A stretch of DNA of 64,000 nt from NCBI GenBank assembly GCA_964370195.1, contig CAYJIH010000004.1, positions 1 through 64,000 on the forward strand. The letters are read 5' to 3'. The notes under the pieces are model-generated. The model searched no databases and was not told where the DNA came from. It saw only the letters and a program-made list of their open reading frames with translations. Of the stretch, positions 26,069 through 35,511 are shown piece after piece. This stretch comes from JAAYCI01 sp964370195 (GTDB lineage Bacteria; Bacillota; Clostridia; Oscillospirales; Ruminococcaceae). Numbering within the stretch: the first letter of the stretch is position 1; every line of letters starts with the position of its first letter. The position numbers were made by a program, and so were the translations under genes.

Positions 26069-27202
26069 TTATAACACAACCAATTTTCCCTCATCGTCTA
26101 TTGTAATTGGGGCAGCATTGCTGCGTGTTAAACGAAGTAATTCTTTTAAACGCTTCTTTTCATCGGGCAGATAAAAAATGAATGCAATCCCTTCGCGTTT
26201 GGCACGCCCCGTTCTTCCAATTCGATGTGTATAAAATTCGTTCGAAGTGGGAACGTCATAATTAAACACCGCATCTACATCCTCTACATCAATGCCACGA
26301 GCAGCCACATCTGTAGACACCAAAACACGCAATTTCCCTTCACGAAAACGACTCATAATTTGGTTGCGCTCTGCCTGCGAAAGGTCACCGTGCAAGCAAT
26401 CAACATCAAAATGCAAACGAGACATTTGGTTTGCCAGCATACCAGTTGTGTATTTCGTATTGCAAAACACCATCACTCGTTCATAACCGCCGCTCACAAT
26501 CAGTGCTGCTAAGTCGGGCAATTTGTTGCGCCCTGTTGTTTCCAAAGAATATTGTGTAATTTTTGGCATCGAGTCTTTCACCGGCTGCACCGTAATTTCT
26601 TCGGGGTCGCGCTGGTATAACCAGCCAATGTCCATCACCTCACGGCTGATGGTTGCCGAAAACATGCACAATTGTTTGCGGTTTTTTAGCAAATCTAAAA
26701 TTTTCACAACATCCTTATAAAAGCCCATATCCAACATCTCATCGGCTTCGTCCAACACCACACGCGTAACGGCATTTAAATTAACACTGCGCCGTTTCAT
26801 ATGATCCATCAAACGCCCAGGTGTTGCAACAATGATTTGCGGATTTTTTTTCAGACGATCCATCTGCTTTGTAATGGCTTGCCCACCATATAGGCATGCC
26901 ACATGAACTTCCGGCAAAAAATGAGACAAATCGCACAGGTCCTCTGTAATCTGCTGGGCAAGCTCTCGCGTGGGAGCCAAAACAAGCGCCTGTACCTTGT
27001 CGCTGTGGCGGTTGATATCGCACAAAAGTGGAATACCAAACGCACACGTTTTGCCAGTGCCAGTGGGTGCTTTCGCGGTAATGTCTTTGCCCTCTATCAT
27101 CGGGCCAATGGCCTTTTCTTGAATTTCCGTCAACTCCACAAAGCCCATGCGCTCTACAGCACGGCGTATTTCATTGGGTATACCCAACTCACTGTATAAC
27201 AT
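26069..27202 (-). CDS. DEAD-box RNA helicase, short form
   Basis: This 377-aa ATP-dependent RNA helicase holds only the two RecA-like core domains. The motifs are all present: Q-motif, APTGTGKT (I), PTRELAQQ (Ia), DEAD (II), SATIS (III), VSTDVAARGIDV (V) and HRIGRTGR (VI). The short C-terminus has no RNA-binding tail, unlike the second helicase of the window. Roles in ribosome assembly or mRNA decay are typical of the family. Confidence 0.95.
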   Translation of the reverse strand: MLYSELGIPNEIRRAVERMGFVELTEIQEKAIGPMIEGKDITAKAPTGTGKTCAFGIPLLCDINRHSDKVQALVLAPTRELAQQITEDLCDLSHFLPEVHVACLYGGQAITKQMDRLKKNPQIIVATPGRLMDHMKRRSVNLNAVTRVVLDEADEMLDMGFYKDVVKILDLLKNRKQLCMFSATISREVMDIGWLYQRDPEEITVQPVKDSMPKITQYSLETTGRNKLPDLAALIVSGGYERVMVFCNTKYTTGMLANQMSRLHFDVDCLHGDLSQAERNQIMSRFREGKLRVLVSTDVAARGIDVEDVDAVFNYDVPTSNEFYTHRIGRTGRAKREGIAFIFYLPDEKKRLKELLRLTRSNAAPITIDDEGKLVVL

Positions 27203-27242
27203 ATAAAATAATTTCCTCTCCGTATCAAAACATGCGTGTAAA

Positions 27243-28217
27243 TTACAACCGTAAAATCAAAAGAAATAAAACCATACTAAGATAAAGCAACATGCCAACA
27301 TTTACAAGGCACTGTGCAGGAACAGAGCGCCTTGCATTTATACAGTCAATGCCTGGAACAGCCGGCAATTTGCGATATAAAACAAACAACAGAAACAACA
27401 AAACCGGGAATAACGCAACGAGTGAAATAGAAAAAATACTGGCAAATATCTCATATTGGGTCATCATCTCGGGAATAACCAGCAGCCCCAAGCTATTTAG
27501 TAAAAAATGTAGAAGGATGGGGATCCAAAGTTTTTTTGTACGAAGATACACACCAGCTAAGATTATCCCCAGCAAAAACGCATATAAGATTTGGCTGGGG
27601 TTTATGTGAAACAACCCAAAGCAAAGCGCGCTAAAAATAATATATACCTTATCTCCGTAAACAGATAATTTTTTATAGAATACATGCCGAAATAAAAACT
27701 CTTCTCCCACCGAAGGCACTGCAACACCTAAGATAAGTAGCGATGGCCAGTTGGAAAGATCTACCAAACTGTTTAAACTATTTGTATATTGATAGCCAAA
27801 AATCAATTCCAAACCGTAAAAGAATATCTCTGTTAAAAAGCCAACGCCATACATAACACTAAAACATAACAAAAATACAAGGAAAAATTGCCAAACTCGC
27901 AACTGATTTGTGGGTGTTTGAGAGCAAGCGTGGCTTGGTATGCGTGAAATCAACCACAAGAAGATGGGCATACCAACACCATATAGCGATATGTCGTTAA
28001 GCAATAGAAAGGACCAACTGTTGTTCAACCAATTGGGTACCAAAAAAGAAAGCAAACCGGCTAGCAAAATGGCGCATAAATTCCAAACGACAATAAAAGC
28101 AAACAAGGACAACCCCAAACGAGAGCAGGAGACCTTTAAAGTTGGCTGCATAGTTTCACAACTTTCTGCGTTGCTGCCGAGGAGCGGCATTGCTGTGTGT
28201 GATAGGGGAGTGTGCAT
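27243..28217 (-). CDS. CPBP-family intramembrane protease
   Basis: The 324-aa protein has about eight membrane segments and the CPBP (Abi/CAAX-like) motifs: EEFLFR near residue 167 supplies the catalytic Glu pair and Arg, and FGLFHIN near 203 the first His. Members process or protect against peptides, including bacteriocins, but most are uncharacterised. The start is uncertain: no good ribosome site precedes the ATG at 28217, and an ATG 22 codons later is possible. Confidence 0.85.
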   Translation of the reverse strand: MHTPLSHTAMPLLGSNAESCETMQPTLKVSCSRLGLSLFAFIVVWNLCAILLAGLLSFLVPNWLNNSWSFLLLNDISLYGVGMPIFLWLISRIPSHACSQTPTNQLRVWQFFLVFLLCFSVMYGVGFLTEIFFYGLELIFGYQYTNSLNSLVDLSNWPSLLILGVAVPSVGEEFLFRHVFYKKLSVYGDKVYIIFSALCFGLFHINPSQILYAFLLGIILAGVYLRTKKLWIPILLHFLLNSLGLLVIPEMMTQYEIFASIFSISLVALFPVLLFLLFVLYRKLPAVPGIDCINARRSVPAQCLVNVGMLLYLSMVLFLLILRL

Positions 28218-28305
28218 TGGGCGCGGTTTAAATTGGGGCAGGTACAGACATTAAAAACAATTATTCGGTATAAAAACACATATAAATAACATTTTGTATA
28301 ATATT

Positions 28306-29142
28306 TTACTGGTTTTTCTTCTTATACTGCTGTGGCGACAACCCATATTCTTTAAGAAATGCACGGTAAAAACCTGCATAGTCTCCAAACCCACATTGTT
28401 GATACGCCTCTTTCACAGGCACACCATTCATCATCGCTTCACGCCCAATTTGCAAGCGACGCTTTACGATATAATGATATAAGGATGTTCCCGTATGCTT
28501 TTTAAAACTGTGCGCAAGGTGTGAAGCACTAAATTCAAATTGCTGGGCAAGCGCTTCCACTGTTAATGCCTCGGTGCAATGTGCATGAATATAAGAAAGC
28601 ACAGGCGTAAGACGGTGCTGTGTACCACCATGTAAAGCATTGTTTGTTTTATCAATAAGGCGATTGATATAAACAAGCAGTGCATTCAGCGACGTTTTGG
28701 CAGAAAGCTCGGCATTCAAAGTGTTATCACGGCGCTCTAAAACAACTTGCTCAAAACGTGTTTCCAGTTCGTCTCGTTCTTCTTCGGCCAAACGAAGCAA
28801 AAAGGTGTTGTTTTGTTTCGCTACCGTAAACGCATATGCGGCATGGTCGTCTTGCAGCTCAAGAAAGGTAGCATATCGACGCGACATCCAAATGCTGTGG
28901 CGTGAAAATGGGCAACCTTTTTGTTTTAAGCTGGCACCCACCATGGCACCGGCCGGAATTAGTAAAATGTCACCGCTGCTCAAATGATAATATTGGTCTT
29001 CTACCCAATAATCGGCACCACCCTCCACAACATAAATAAGCTCGTACACTTCGCGAAGCGAAACCGGAATTTGTCCCGGCATTGTGTCTTGTGCAGAGCC
29101 TGCGTCATAATCTTCTCCACGCAATAGCATTGCATTGGCCAA
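28306..29142 (-). CDS. AraC-family transcriptional regulator with cupin domain
   Basis: The protein (278 aa) has an N-terminal cupin-like sensing domain (LIYVVEGGADYWVEDQYYHL ... DILLIPAG) and a C-terminal double helix-turn-helix (EALAQQFEFSASHLAHSFKKH and a YQQCGFGDYAGFYRAFLKEYG recognition part). A TTG start at 29142 is chosen for the ribosome site AGGAGGGAGGG 7 nt upstream; ATG at 29130 is the alternative. The upstream open frame to 29262 looks non-coding. Its target is unknown; sugar-related control is typical. Confidence 0.88.
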   Translation of the reverse strand: MANAMLLRGEDYDAGSAQDTMPGQIPVSLREVYELIYVVEGGADYWVEDQYYHLSSGDILLIPAGAMVGASLKQKGCPFSRHSIWMSRRYATFLELQDDHAAYAFTVAKQNNTFLLRLAEEERDELETRFEQVVLERRDNTLNAELSAKTSLNALLVYINRLIDKTNNALHGGTQHRLTPVLSYIHAHCTEALTVEALAQQFEFSASHLAHSFKKHTGTSLYHYIVKRRLQIGREAMMNGVPVKEAYQQCGFGDYAGFYRAFLKEYGLSPQQYKKKNQ

Positions 29143-29297
29143 TTCGAAGCCCTCCCTCCTGGTATAAACATGTGATACATTGCTTAAATTATGCAAGACC
29201 TGCAGTTTTAGCTGAATGTACTTATTTATTATATTATAGATGATATAAAGCTGTTTTGGCAAGAAATAAATCTAATTAAAAGATAAAAAATGCAATA

Positions 29298-30710
29298 TTA
29301 TGCTTTTGTACCTTTCCTTTTTTGCAATAACTGCTTAACTCCACCAATCAGCATTTGTGCATTCAATAGCAAAATCAACAATAATAACAATGTATTCCAC
29401 AACCATAAATACGGCAGCTCGTATAGTAAAATGGCTGTCATTGCAAGAAGCAACGCAGTGTTTATGGCCATTTTACCAAAGTGGAATTGTACGCGAATGA
29501 GGTTGCGTGTATTGAAGGCGCGAATCACGAAAACAACAATGTAAGAAAGCAACGTGGCAAATGCGGCGCCATTTGCACCCCATTGTGGAATCAGCAAAGC
29601 ATTGAGCACGATATTTGTAACAGCGCCTATACAAATGGTGATGAGCGATAAGATGGATTTTTTTTCTACCATATAAATGCTGTTTAAAAACACCACAAAA
29701 CTGGAAAAAACAGAGGCTAAAACCAAAATAGGCACATAGCGCCAAGCGATATAGTAATCAGGGTCTACCAGCAATTGCATAATCCATTGGCAAGAAAACA
29801 AAAGGCCGGCAGCAACAGCAAAAGATATACTGGAAACAGCGGAAAACACTTGCGAAAAAAAGTGGCTTCGCCCCGGCCCTTGGCCATCAGTTACGGCCGA
29901 AAGTTGCCAGGCCTCGGTGAATATGGTTGCCATAATAGAAACAATGGTAGGGATTTTATAGGCGGCCGCATACAAGCCATTTTCCTCCGGCCCCCATATA
30001 TACGAAATAAAATATCGGTCGCTTGTGTTTGTAACCCACCAAAACATCAAGGCCGGCACTAGCGGCAAGCAATAGCGCAGCATCTTTTTTAATAAAGGAA
30101 AATTAAACGGTTTAAACCGAATATACTGCCATAGGTGTGCCACAAAAAATAAAAACACAACACTTAATGCATCTGCAAAAATAATCGAAAGCAAATAGCC
30201 CGTGCCACCCATTTGTAAGCCCACTAAAAATAAAACATTAAAACCCACCGTATATGCAGTGGACAAAATACCATCTATTGCATAAAGGCGTGTGTAAAGT
30301 TTGGCACGCACAAACTGGCAACATAAGGTACGCAAGCAGGAAACAAGCACATATACATACATCAAAAGTACGTTGCCTTGCAATACACTTATTTGTGATA
30401 TCAGCGGCAAAAACAAAATAAGCACAGAAAAGCCCATCGCAATTGATAAAATACCGCCGGAAAACACATCCTTTTTATCAATGCCTTTTTCAAGGCCAAA
30501 ACGGATAACAGCATTTGAAATACCAAGGCTTACAAGTGGTATCAGCAAATTTGAGCTAGCCACAACCAAATCGACAATACCATAGCTTTCGGCAGTAAGG
30601 TAGCTGGTATATAAACGTGTTAAAAGAAAGCTAAGTAATTTGCTGGAAAACGTACTAACCGTAAACAAAACCGTATTAGATAGTAACCGTGTGTACTTAT
30701 TGCCTGCCAT
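29298..30710 (-). CDS. Polysaccharide flippase (MOP/Wzx-like)
   Basis: The 470-aa membrane protein has about 12-14 hydrophobic segments and the N-terminal SNTVLFTVSTFSSKLLSFLLTRLYTS stretch typical of oligosaccharide flippases of the MOP superfamily, which move lipid-linked sugars across the membrane. No glycosyltransferase genes adjoin it, so its substrate is unclear. It stands between the AraC regulator and a metalloprotease gene on the same strand. Confidence 0.88.
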   Translation of the reverse strand: MAGNKYTRLLSNTVLFTVSTFSSKLLSFLLTRLYTSYLTAESYGIVDLVVASSNLLIPLVSLGISNAVIRFGLEKGIDKKDVFSGGILSIAMGFSVLILFLPLISQISVLQGNVLLMYVYVLVSCLRTLCCQFVRAKLYTRLYAIDGILSTAYTVGFNVLFLVGLQMGGTGYLLSIIFADALSVVFLFFVAHLWQYIRFKPFNFPLLKKMLRYCLPLVPALMFWWVTNTSDRYFISYIWGPEENGLYAAAYKIPTIVSIMATIFTEAWQLSAVTDGQGPGRSHFFSQVFSAVSSISFAVAAGLLFSCQWIMQLLVDPDYYIAWRYVPILVLASVFSSFVVFLNSIYMVEKKSILSLITICIGAVTNIVLNALLIPQWGANGAAFATLLSYIVVFVIRAFNTRNLIRVQFHFGKMAINTALLLAMTAILLYELPYLWLWNTLLLLLILLLNAQMLIGGVKQLLQKRKGTKA

Positions 30711-30763
30711 GTGTGCCTTTTCCTCTCCGTTCTTCTGCTTTTGAATGCGGTTTATTTAGGCCG

Positions 30764-31303
30764 CTATCCTCTTAATTTTTTTCGTCTTTGCCGATAATCC
30801 GGCATAAGCCGTGCCATTTCTGCATGAAAACCCGGGCCATGATTTGGATGTAAAAAATGCACATATTCGTGTAAAACCACATAATCAATTACATCTTGCG
30901 GTTTTTCGGCCAAACGCATATTCAATGTAATTTTATTTTTATGCACATGGCAGCTGCCCCAACGGCTTTTCATATCACGCACAACAAGCGTTGGTTTTTC
31001 GTGCAAACAATGTGCAAACAACGGATACACACGATCGCTTACCGCAGAAAAACAAGCCATACATTGCTCTTTTGTATAAATACAATCGCTTTTATCAAGC
31101 GATGATTGTGTTTCCTGCTGTTTTTCAAACAGCCAGCTGGCCTTGCTTTGTAAAAAAGATTCGATGTCTTTCTCTCGCATGCGAAGCGGTGCGCTTACAT
31201 ACACCGTGCCGTCACGGCGTATACGAACATTTAAGTTCTTTACACGTTTACGCTCAAATTCATAGTGTAACTCACCTTGCGGCGTGTTCAACACCTTGTT
31301 CAT
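30764..31303 (-). CDS. WSS/YgjP-type zinc metalloprotease
   Basis: This 179-aa protein of the DUF45 family has the zinc motif HEYVH in VVLHEYVHFLHPNHGPGFH near residue 135 and the conserved SRWGSC stretch near 108. The family is related to Wss1/SprT proteases; the bacterial function is not settled. The ATG at 31303 has GGGGGA upstream; the open frame begins ten codons earlier. Confidence 0.88.
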   Translation of the reverse strand: MNKVLNTPQGELHYEFERKRVKNLNVRIRRDGTVYVSAPLRMREKDIESFLQSKASWLFEKQQETQSSLDKSDCIYTKEQCMACFSAVSDRVYPLFAHCLHEKPTLVVRDMKSRWGSCHVHKNKITLNMRLAEKPQDVIDYVVLHEYVHFLHPNHGPGFHAEMARLMPDYRQRRKKLRG

Positions 31304-31365
31304 ATCTGGTCCCCCGGCTATGTCATTATACAAATATCAAAAAAGAAGAATCAAAATTATGCCAA

Positions 31366-31418
31366 CAAAAAAGAAGAAACCCGCTGCGAGTAGGGTGTTC
31401 CCACGGGCAGCGGGCTAG
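31366..31418 (-). terminator. Terminator after the rubredoxin gene
   Basis: On the minus strand CCCGCTGC pairs with GCAGCGGG, followed by a T-rich run (TTTCTTCTTTTTT), directly after the rubredoxin stop. Confidence 0.82.
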
Positions 31419-31421
31419 TTG

Positions 31422-31538
31422 CTAATCGGACACTTCCTCGAAACTTTCGTCTCCTGAGGCGCCACACACTGGGCATGGCTCTGGATGTACATCCCCTTCA
31501 AACACTTCTCCACATACGATACAACGCCACTTTTTCAT
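31422..31538 (-). CDS. Rubredoxin-like iron protein (38 aa)
   Basis: A short gene with a GGAGG site encodes a 38-aa protein with CIVCG near the N-terminus and CPVCGA in the middle, the two CxxC knuckles that bind one iron. It is shorter than typical rubredoxin (about 53 aa) and matches the mini-rubredoxin domain found at the end of rubrerythrins. It lies just downstream of the flavodiiron gene and probably hands electrons to it. Confidence 0.9.
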   Translation of the reverse strand: MKKWRCIVCGEVFEGDVHPEPCPVCGASGDESFEEVSD

Positions 31539-31566
31539 TTGACAAACCTCCTAATGTATACTGCCT

Positions 31567-31604
31567 AACCAAGAGATGCAATAAAATAACGCATCTCTGG
31601 TTAA
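31567..31604. repeat. Inverted repeat between the flavodiiron and rubredoxin genes
   Basis: AACCAAGAGATGC can pair with GCATCTCTGGTT. There is no T-run, so it more likely shapes mRNA stability or stoichiometry than stops transcription. Confidence 0.5.
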
Positions 31605-31654
31605 ACGCACCGGTGAAAAACCGATCCCAGAACATGATGAGTCAAAAAAATGTC

Positions 31655-32857
31655 TTATGCTTCCAGCAAGGCGGCAGCAAAGGATTTTGCAAAATCTCGT
31701 GCTTGTTGTAAATTTTCATCGCTTGGTTTTAAGCGCACACGTAAGCCCTCAACAGGTACTTTCATGCGAAGTTGTTCAAAACGTGCCAGCAAATTTGGCA
31801 CAGCTTCACCACTCCAAGCATAACAGCCAAAAGCACCGGCCAGTTTTCCACGCTGGCAAACGGGGTTCATGCAAAGAATGGCCTCGTAAATGGGTGGCAA
31901 GGCGTCGCCCACCATGGTAGAGCTACCCAGCAAAATGGCATCGGCAGATAAAAGCGCACTTTGTGCCGCTTGCATGTTGTCTTCCACTAGGTCGAAGCAT
32001 TCCACATGTGGCACACCATTTTCCCGCAGGCTCTGCTGAATTGTCATGGCAAGTTCCCGTGTATAGCCATAGGCGCTTACATAAGCAATGGCCACCGATT
32101 TTTCCTCTGAACTACACGGCTTGCTCCACTTTCGGTATAAATCTAAATAATATTGGATGTTGGTACGTAAAATAGGGCCATGGCCTGTTCCAATAAATTC
32201 TAGTGGTAAATCTTGAATTTTATCTAAAGCACGGCCAACATGCGGAATTTTGTAAGGGCCCATAATGTTATCGAAGTAATAGCGATACGCATCTGAAAAC
32301 GTTTCGGCGTCTTTGATAACGTCATTAAACAAGAGTGGGTCGGCATGGTGGCAACCAAACATATCGCAAGAAAAAAGTGCTTGACGCTGTGGAATATAGG
32401 TAAACTGTGTATCTGGCCAGTGAAGCATGGGGGCGGAAAGGAAATGAAGCTCCATGCCACCAATGTCAACCACGTCGTTATCGGCCACCACACGATGTGG
32501 AAAAGGTTTATTTAATATTTCGCCAAGAAATGTAATAGCCGTGTTGCTAGCAAGCACCTGTGCATTCGGTGCCAATTTCAAAAAACGTGCAAGGCAACCG
32601 GAATGGTCTGGCTCTGTGTGGTTAAGCACAATATAATCGATATCAGACGGGCTGCAAACTTCTTGGATATTTTCAAGCCATTCTGCATAAAACTTATCTT
32701 TTACACATTCAATCAAAACTGTTTTTTCATTGCCACGCACTAGATAAGAATTGTAGGTAGTGCCTTGTTTTGTTTCCATAATCACGTCAAAAACACGTAA
32801 TTTTTCATCCATTACACCAACAGACCAAATGGATTCTCTCGCTTTTACCGCCGCCAT
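31655..32857 (-). CDS. Flavodiiron protein (FprA-type oxygen/NO reductase)
   Basis: This 400-aa enzyme reduces oxygen or nitric oxide in anaerobes. A metallo-beta-lactamase-like domain holds the diiron ligands (HTEPDHSG near residue 80, LHWPDTQ, CDMFGCHH, GTGHGPILR), and a C-terminal flavodoxin domain (AYVSAYGYTRELA near 255) binds FMN. The ATG at 32857 has GAGGTG six nt upstream; the ATG at 32878 does not. The next gene is its probable rubredoxin donor. Confidence 0.95.
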   Translation of the reverse strand: MAAVKARESIWSVGVMDEKLRVFDVIMETKQGTTYNSYLVRGNEKTVLIECVKDKFYAEWLENIQEVCSPSDIDYIVLNHTEPDHSGCLARFLKLAPNAQVLASNTAITFLGEILNKPFPHRVVADNDVVDIGGMELHFLSAPMLHWPDTQFTYIPQRQALFSCDMFGCHHADPLLFNDVIKDAETFSDAYRYYFDNIMGPYKIPHVGRALDKIQDLPLEFIGTGHGPILRTNIQYYLDLYRKWSKPCSSEEKSVAIAYVSAYGYTRELAMTIQQSLRENGVPHVECFDLVEDNMQAAQSALLSADAILLGSSTMVGDALPPIYEAILCMNPVCQRGKLAGAFGCYAWSGEAVPNLLARFEQLRMKVPVEGLRVRLKPSDENLQQARDFAKSFAAALLEA

Positions 32858-33002
32858 CAACCGCACCTCACATTTCATTAAAGATGTATATTAAATTTAA
32901 TAATATTACAAATATGTTAAGAAAAGAAAACTACTTTGTCGATTATGCAAAAGTTTGCGCAAAATAAAAGACACAAAATGTGGTGTATAAATAAAAAAGC
33001 AT

Positions 33003-33551
33003 TTACGCATTCGATTTGTTTTTATGAAAGAGCCTCCAAACCCAAAAAAGCAAACCCAGAGAAAGCAATTTAACAAAAAAGCCCACAATGGACAGGGCAA
33101 TAAAATGGAAACCCACTACGGGGGAAAGTGCTAAAAACGGAAACAACAATGCCATGATACCAAAACAAACAGCGCAACAAATTGCCGAAATTCTATGGTG
33201 CAAAATCAGCAAAATTCGGTGAAGTAGAAAAGCCAACGCGATAAAAAACAGCGCCGAAAGTATTGCGTAGCCATAAACCACAACGGTGTATAGCATGCCC
33301 TTTAGAAATAAAAGTGCACCACCGGCAACCGCCAGCACAATGCACAATGCAGCTTTTGGGCCAATGCCTCCACCGGGGCGCTCTAAAATGCGAATGCCGT
33401 TGAATATCAAAACCCAGCCAACAGCATCGATTAAAAGGTCGATACCCATAAATTGTATGGAAAAAAATACAAATAGTAAACCAGCGCATAACACAACAAT
33501 GGCGTTGCCTAAAACATACTGTGTTTCTGCTTTGCTATACAGTGTGCTCAT
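33003..33551 (-). CDS. DUF308-like multi-pass membrane protein
   Basis: The 182-aa protein has about six hydrophobic segments and the ILERPGGG loop; this resembles the DUF308/HdeD group of small membrane proteins, whose function in Bacillota is unknown. Its ATG overlaps the stop of the DEAD-box gene by 4 bp, so translation of the two is coupled, which is an unusual pairing. Confidence 0.7.
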   Translation of the reverse strand: MSTLYSKAETQYVLGNAIVVLCAGLLFVFFSIQFMGIDLLIDAVGWVLIFNGIRILERPGGGIGPKAALCIVLAVAGGALLFLKGMLYTVVVYGYAILSALFFIALAFLLHRILLILHHRISAICCAVCFGIMALLFPFLALSPVVGFHFIALSIVGFFVKLLSLGLLFWVWRLFHKNKSNA

Positions 33552-35233
33552 TCTTTCCTTGCCTTCAAATAATCCTCAAAGCTAGCAAATTTCGTATCAC
33601 TCGGTGTTGTATCACCAATTAAGCGAAGCGAGTTATCTTGTGCCAGTTCATCTTCACTAAAATCAAACAGCCCATTTTTATCTTTAGGAATTTCCGGCGC
33701 CTTTTTCTTCGTCTCTTGTTCCACCGGTGTATTGGGGCGGTTTTGCCGGTTGCGTCCGCGCGGGTTGCGGCGGTTATTCTTACCCATCTGCCCATCTCCT
33801 TCCTGCTTGATAACTGCTTCATTTGTAGAAGGCGCAGCCGAACCACCCCAAACAGGTCTCCGTGTTACAATGTTTTTTGCAGCCGGAACACTGCCTGTAG
33901 CCGGTTGATTTTGCGGGTGTTTCCGTGGCTCTGTTGGCCGGCGTGTGGCGGCTTTTTTTTCGCCTGTTTTGCCAGCAGTTGAAGCAGTTTTATCATTTTT
34001 TTTATTTTTTTCAATTTTTTGTTTGTTATTTTGGTTTTGTTTTTCTGGTTTTTTCAATTCCTTCACCACTTGCTTTTTTTCTTGTTTTTCAGCAGATGCA
34101 CCTTGCATAGGCCAGTTATGCTCACATACTTCCGGAATTTGAAACCCGATGAGTTTTTCAATATCCGCTAAATACGGAAGCTCTTCGCGCATACAAAAAC
34201 TAACGGCAACACCACCGCGGCCTGCGCGGCCTGTTCGCCCAATGCGGTGCACGTACGTCTCGGGTATATTGGGTAAATCAAAATTAAAAACATGTGATAA
34301 TTCACTAATATCAAGGCCTCTTGCGGCAATATCTGTGGCCACAAGCACCTGCACACGCCCCTCTTTTAAGCTGGCAAGTGCCTCTTGTCGGGCCGTTTGA
34401 CTTTTATTGCCATGAATGGCCTTTGCATGAATGCCTGCACGTGTCAAATCTTTTGCCACACGATCGGCCCCATGTTTTGTGCGTGTAAAAACCAGCGCGC
34501 TTCGTGCTTTTTCTTTGCGCAGCAAATAGGCCAGAAGAAATTTTTTGTTGGCTTTATCCACTTTGTATAAGCGCTGCTGAATACTTTCTACTGTGCTGGA
34601 AACAGGCGTTACGGTTACTTTGGCCGGATTGTGTAAAAGGCGGTCTGCCAATGCAGAAATTTCGCGTGGCATCGTGGCCGAAAACAGCAACGTTTGCCTT
34701 TTTTCAGGCAGAACTTTCATTACCTTTTTCACATCTTGTACAAAGCCCATATCAAGCATGCGGTCTGCCTCATCTAAAACAAAAATTTCAAGGTGAGACA
34801 ATTTTATATGTCCTTGTTGCATTAAATCTAAAAGGCGCCCGGGTGTTGCCACTAAGATGTCCACGCCACGTGCAAGGGCCATCACTTGCGGGTTTTGGCC
34901 AACGCCGCCAAAAATAACAGTGCTTCGCAAAGGCAAGTGTTTGCCATACTGTGTAAAACTCTCTTGAATTTGCAAGGCCAATTCACGCGTGGGCGTTAAA
35001 ATTAATGCGCGAATGGGTGGGTGTTTTTTATGGTGAATGTGGTGCAAGCGCTGCAAAATAGGCAAGGCAAACGCAGCTGTTTTTCCGGTTCCTGTTTGTG
35101 CACAACCCAAAAGGTCGCGCCCGGCCAATACCGGCGGAATGGCTTTTTGCTGAATGGGGCTGGGTGTTTCGTACCCGGCCTCGCGCACTGCCTTTAGTAA
35201 CGGTGCGCTCAGTTTTAGTTGGTCAAATTTCAT
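33548..35233 (-). CDS. DEAD-box RNA helicase, long form with basic tail (RhlE/CshA-like)
   Basis: The 561-aa helicase has the complete core (Q-motif, CAQTGTGKTAAF, PTRELALQ, DEAD, SATMP, HRIGRTGRAG). It is followed by about 190 residues of low complexity, first K/E/Q/N-rich, then R/N-rich (NNRRNPRGRNRQNRP), likely a disordered RNA-binding tail. Such helicases act in cold growth and ribosome assembly. The ATG at 35233 gives the family start MKFDQLKLS; the frame opens 40 codons earlier. Confidence 0.95.
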   Translation of the reverse strand: MKFDQLKLSAPLLKAVREAGYETPSPIQQKAIPPVLAGRDLLGCAQTGTGKTAAFALPILQRLHHIHHKKHPPIRALILTPTRELALQIQESFTQYGKHLPLRSTVIFGGVGQNPQVMALARGVDILVATPGRLLDLMQQGHIKLSHLEIFVLDEADRMLDMGFVQDVKKVMKVLPEKRQTLLFSATMPREISALADRLLHNPAKVTVTPVSSTVESIQQRLYKVDKANKKFLLAYLLRKEKARSALVFTRTKHGADRVAKDLTRAGIHAKAIHGNKSQTARQEALASLKEGRVQVLVATDIAARGLDISELSHVFNFDLPNIPETYVHRIGRTGRAGRGGVAVSFCMREELPYLADIEKLIGFQIPEVCEHNWPMQGASAEKQEKKQVVKELKKPEKQNQNNKQKIEKNKKNDKTASTAGKTGEKKAATRRPTEPRKHPQNQPATGSVPAAKNIVTRRPVWGGSAAPSTNEAVIKQEGDGQMGKNNRRNPRGRNRQNRPNTPVEQETKKKAPEIPKDKNGLFDFSEDELAQDNSLRLIGDTTPSDTKFASFEDYLKARKE

Positions 35234-35511
35234 AAAGCTCTTTTCTGTTAGGGCGACGCAGGCTTTGATTGTGATAAAATGCTGTGGCATCGCCTTCGTT
35301 GTAGGGGAGTAGGGCAAGAAAAATTTTTTAAGCCCGTAAAATGCGAAGGTCAAACTTCTTTTATTGTATCACAATAGAGCATAAAAGGAAAGTAACGGCC
35401 CTTGCGATGGCAAGAAAGCCCCCTTTACATCATCCGGCGCAAAATATCACTACTGCTGTATCTCATTTCTATATATCTTTACGCTTTTTTCCTTCCAAAC
35501 ACACAGTATTT

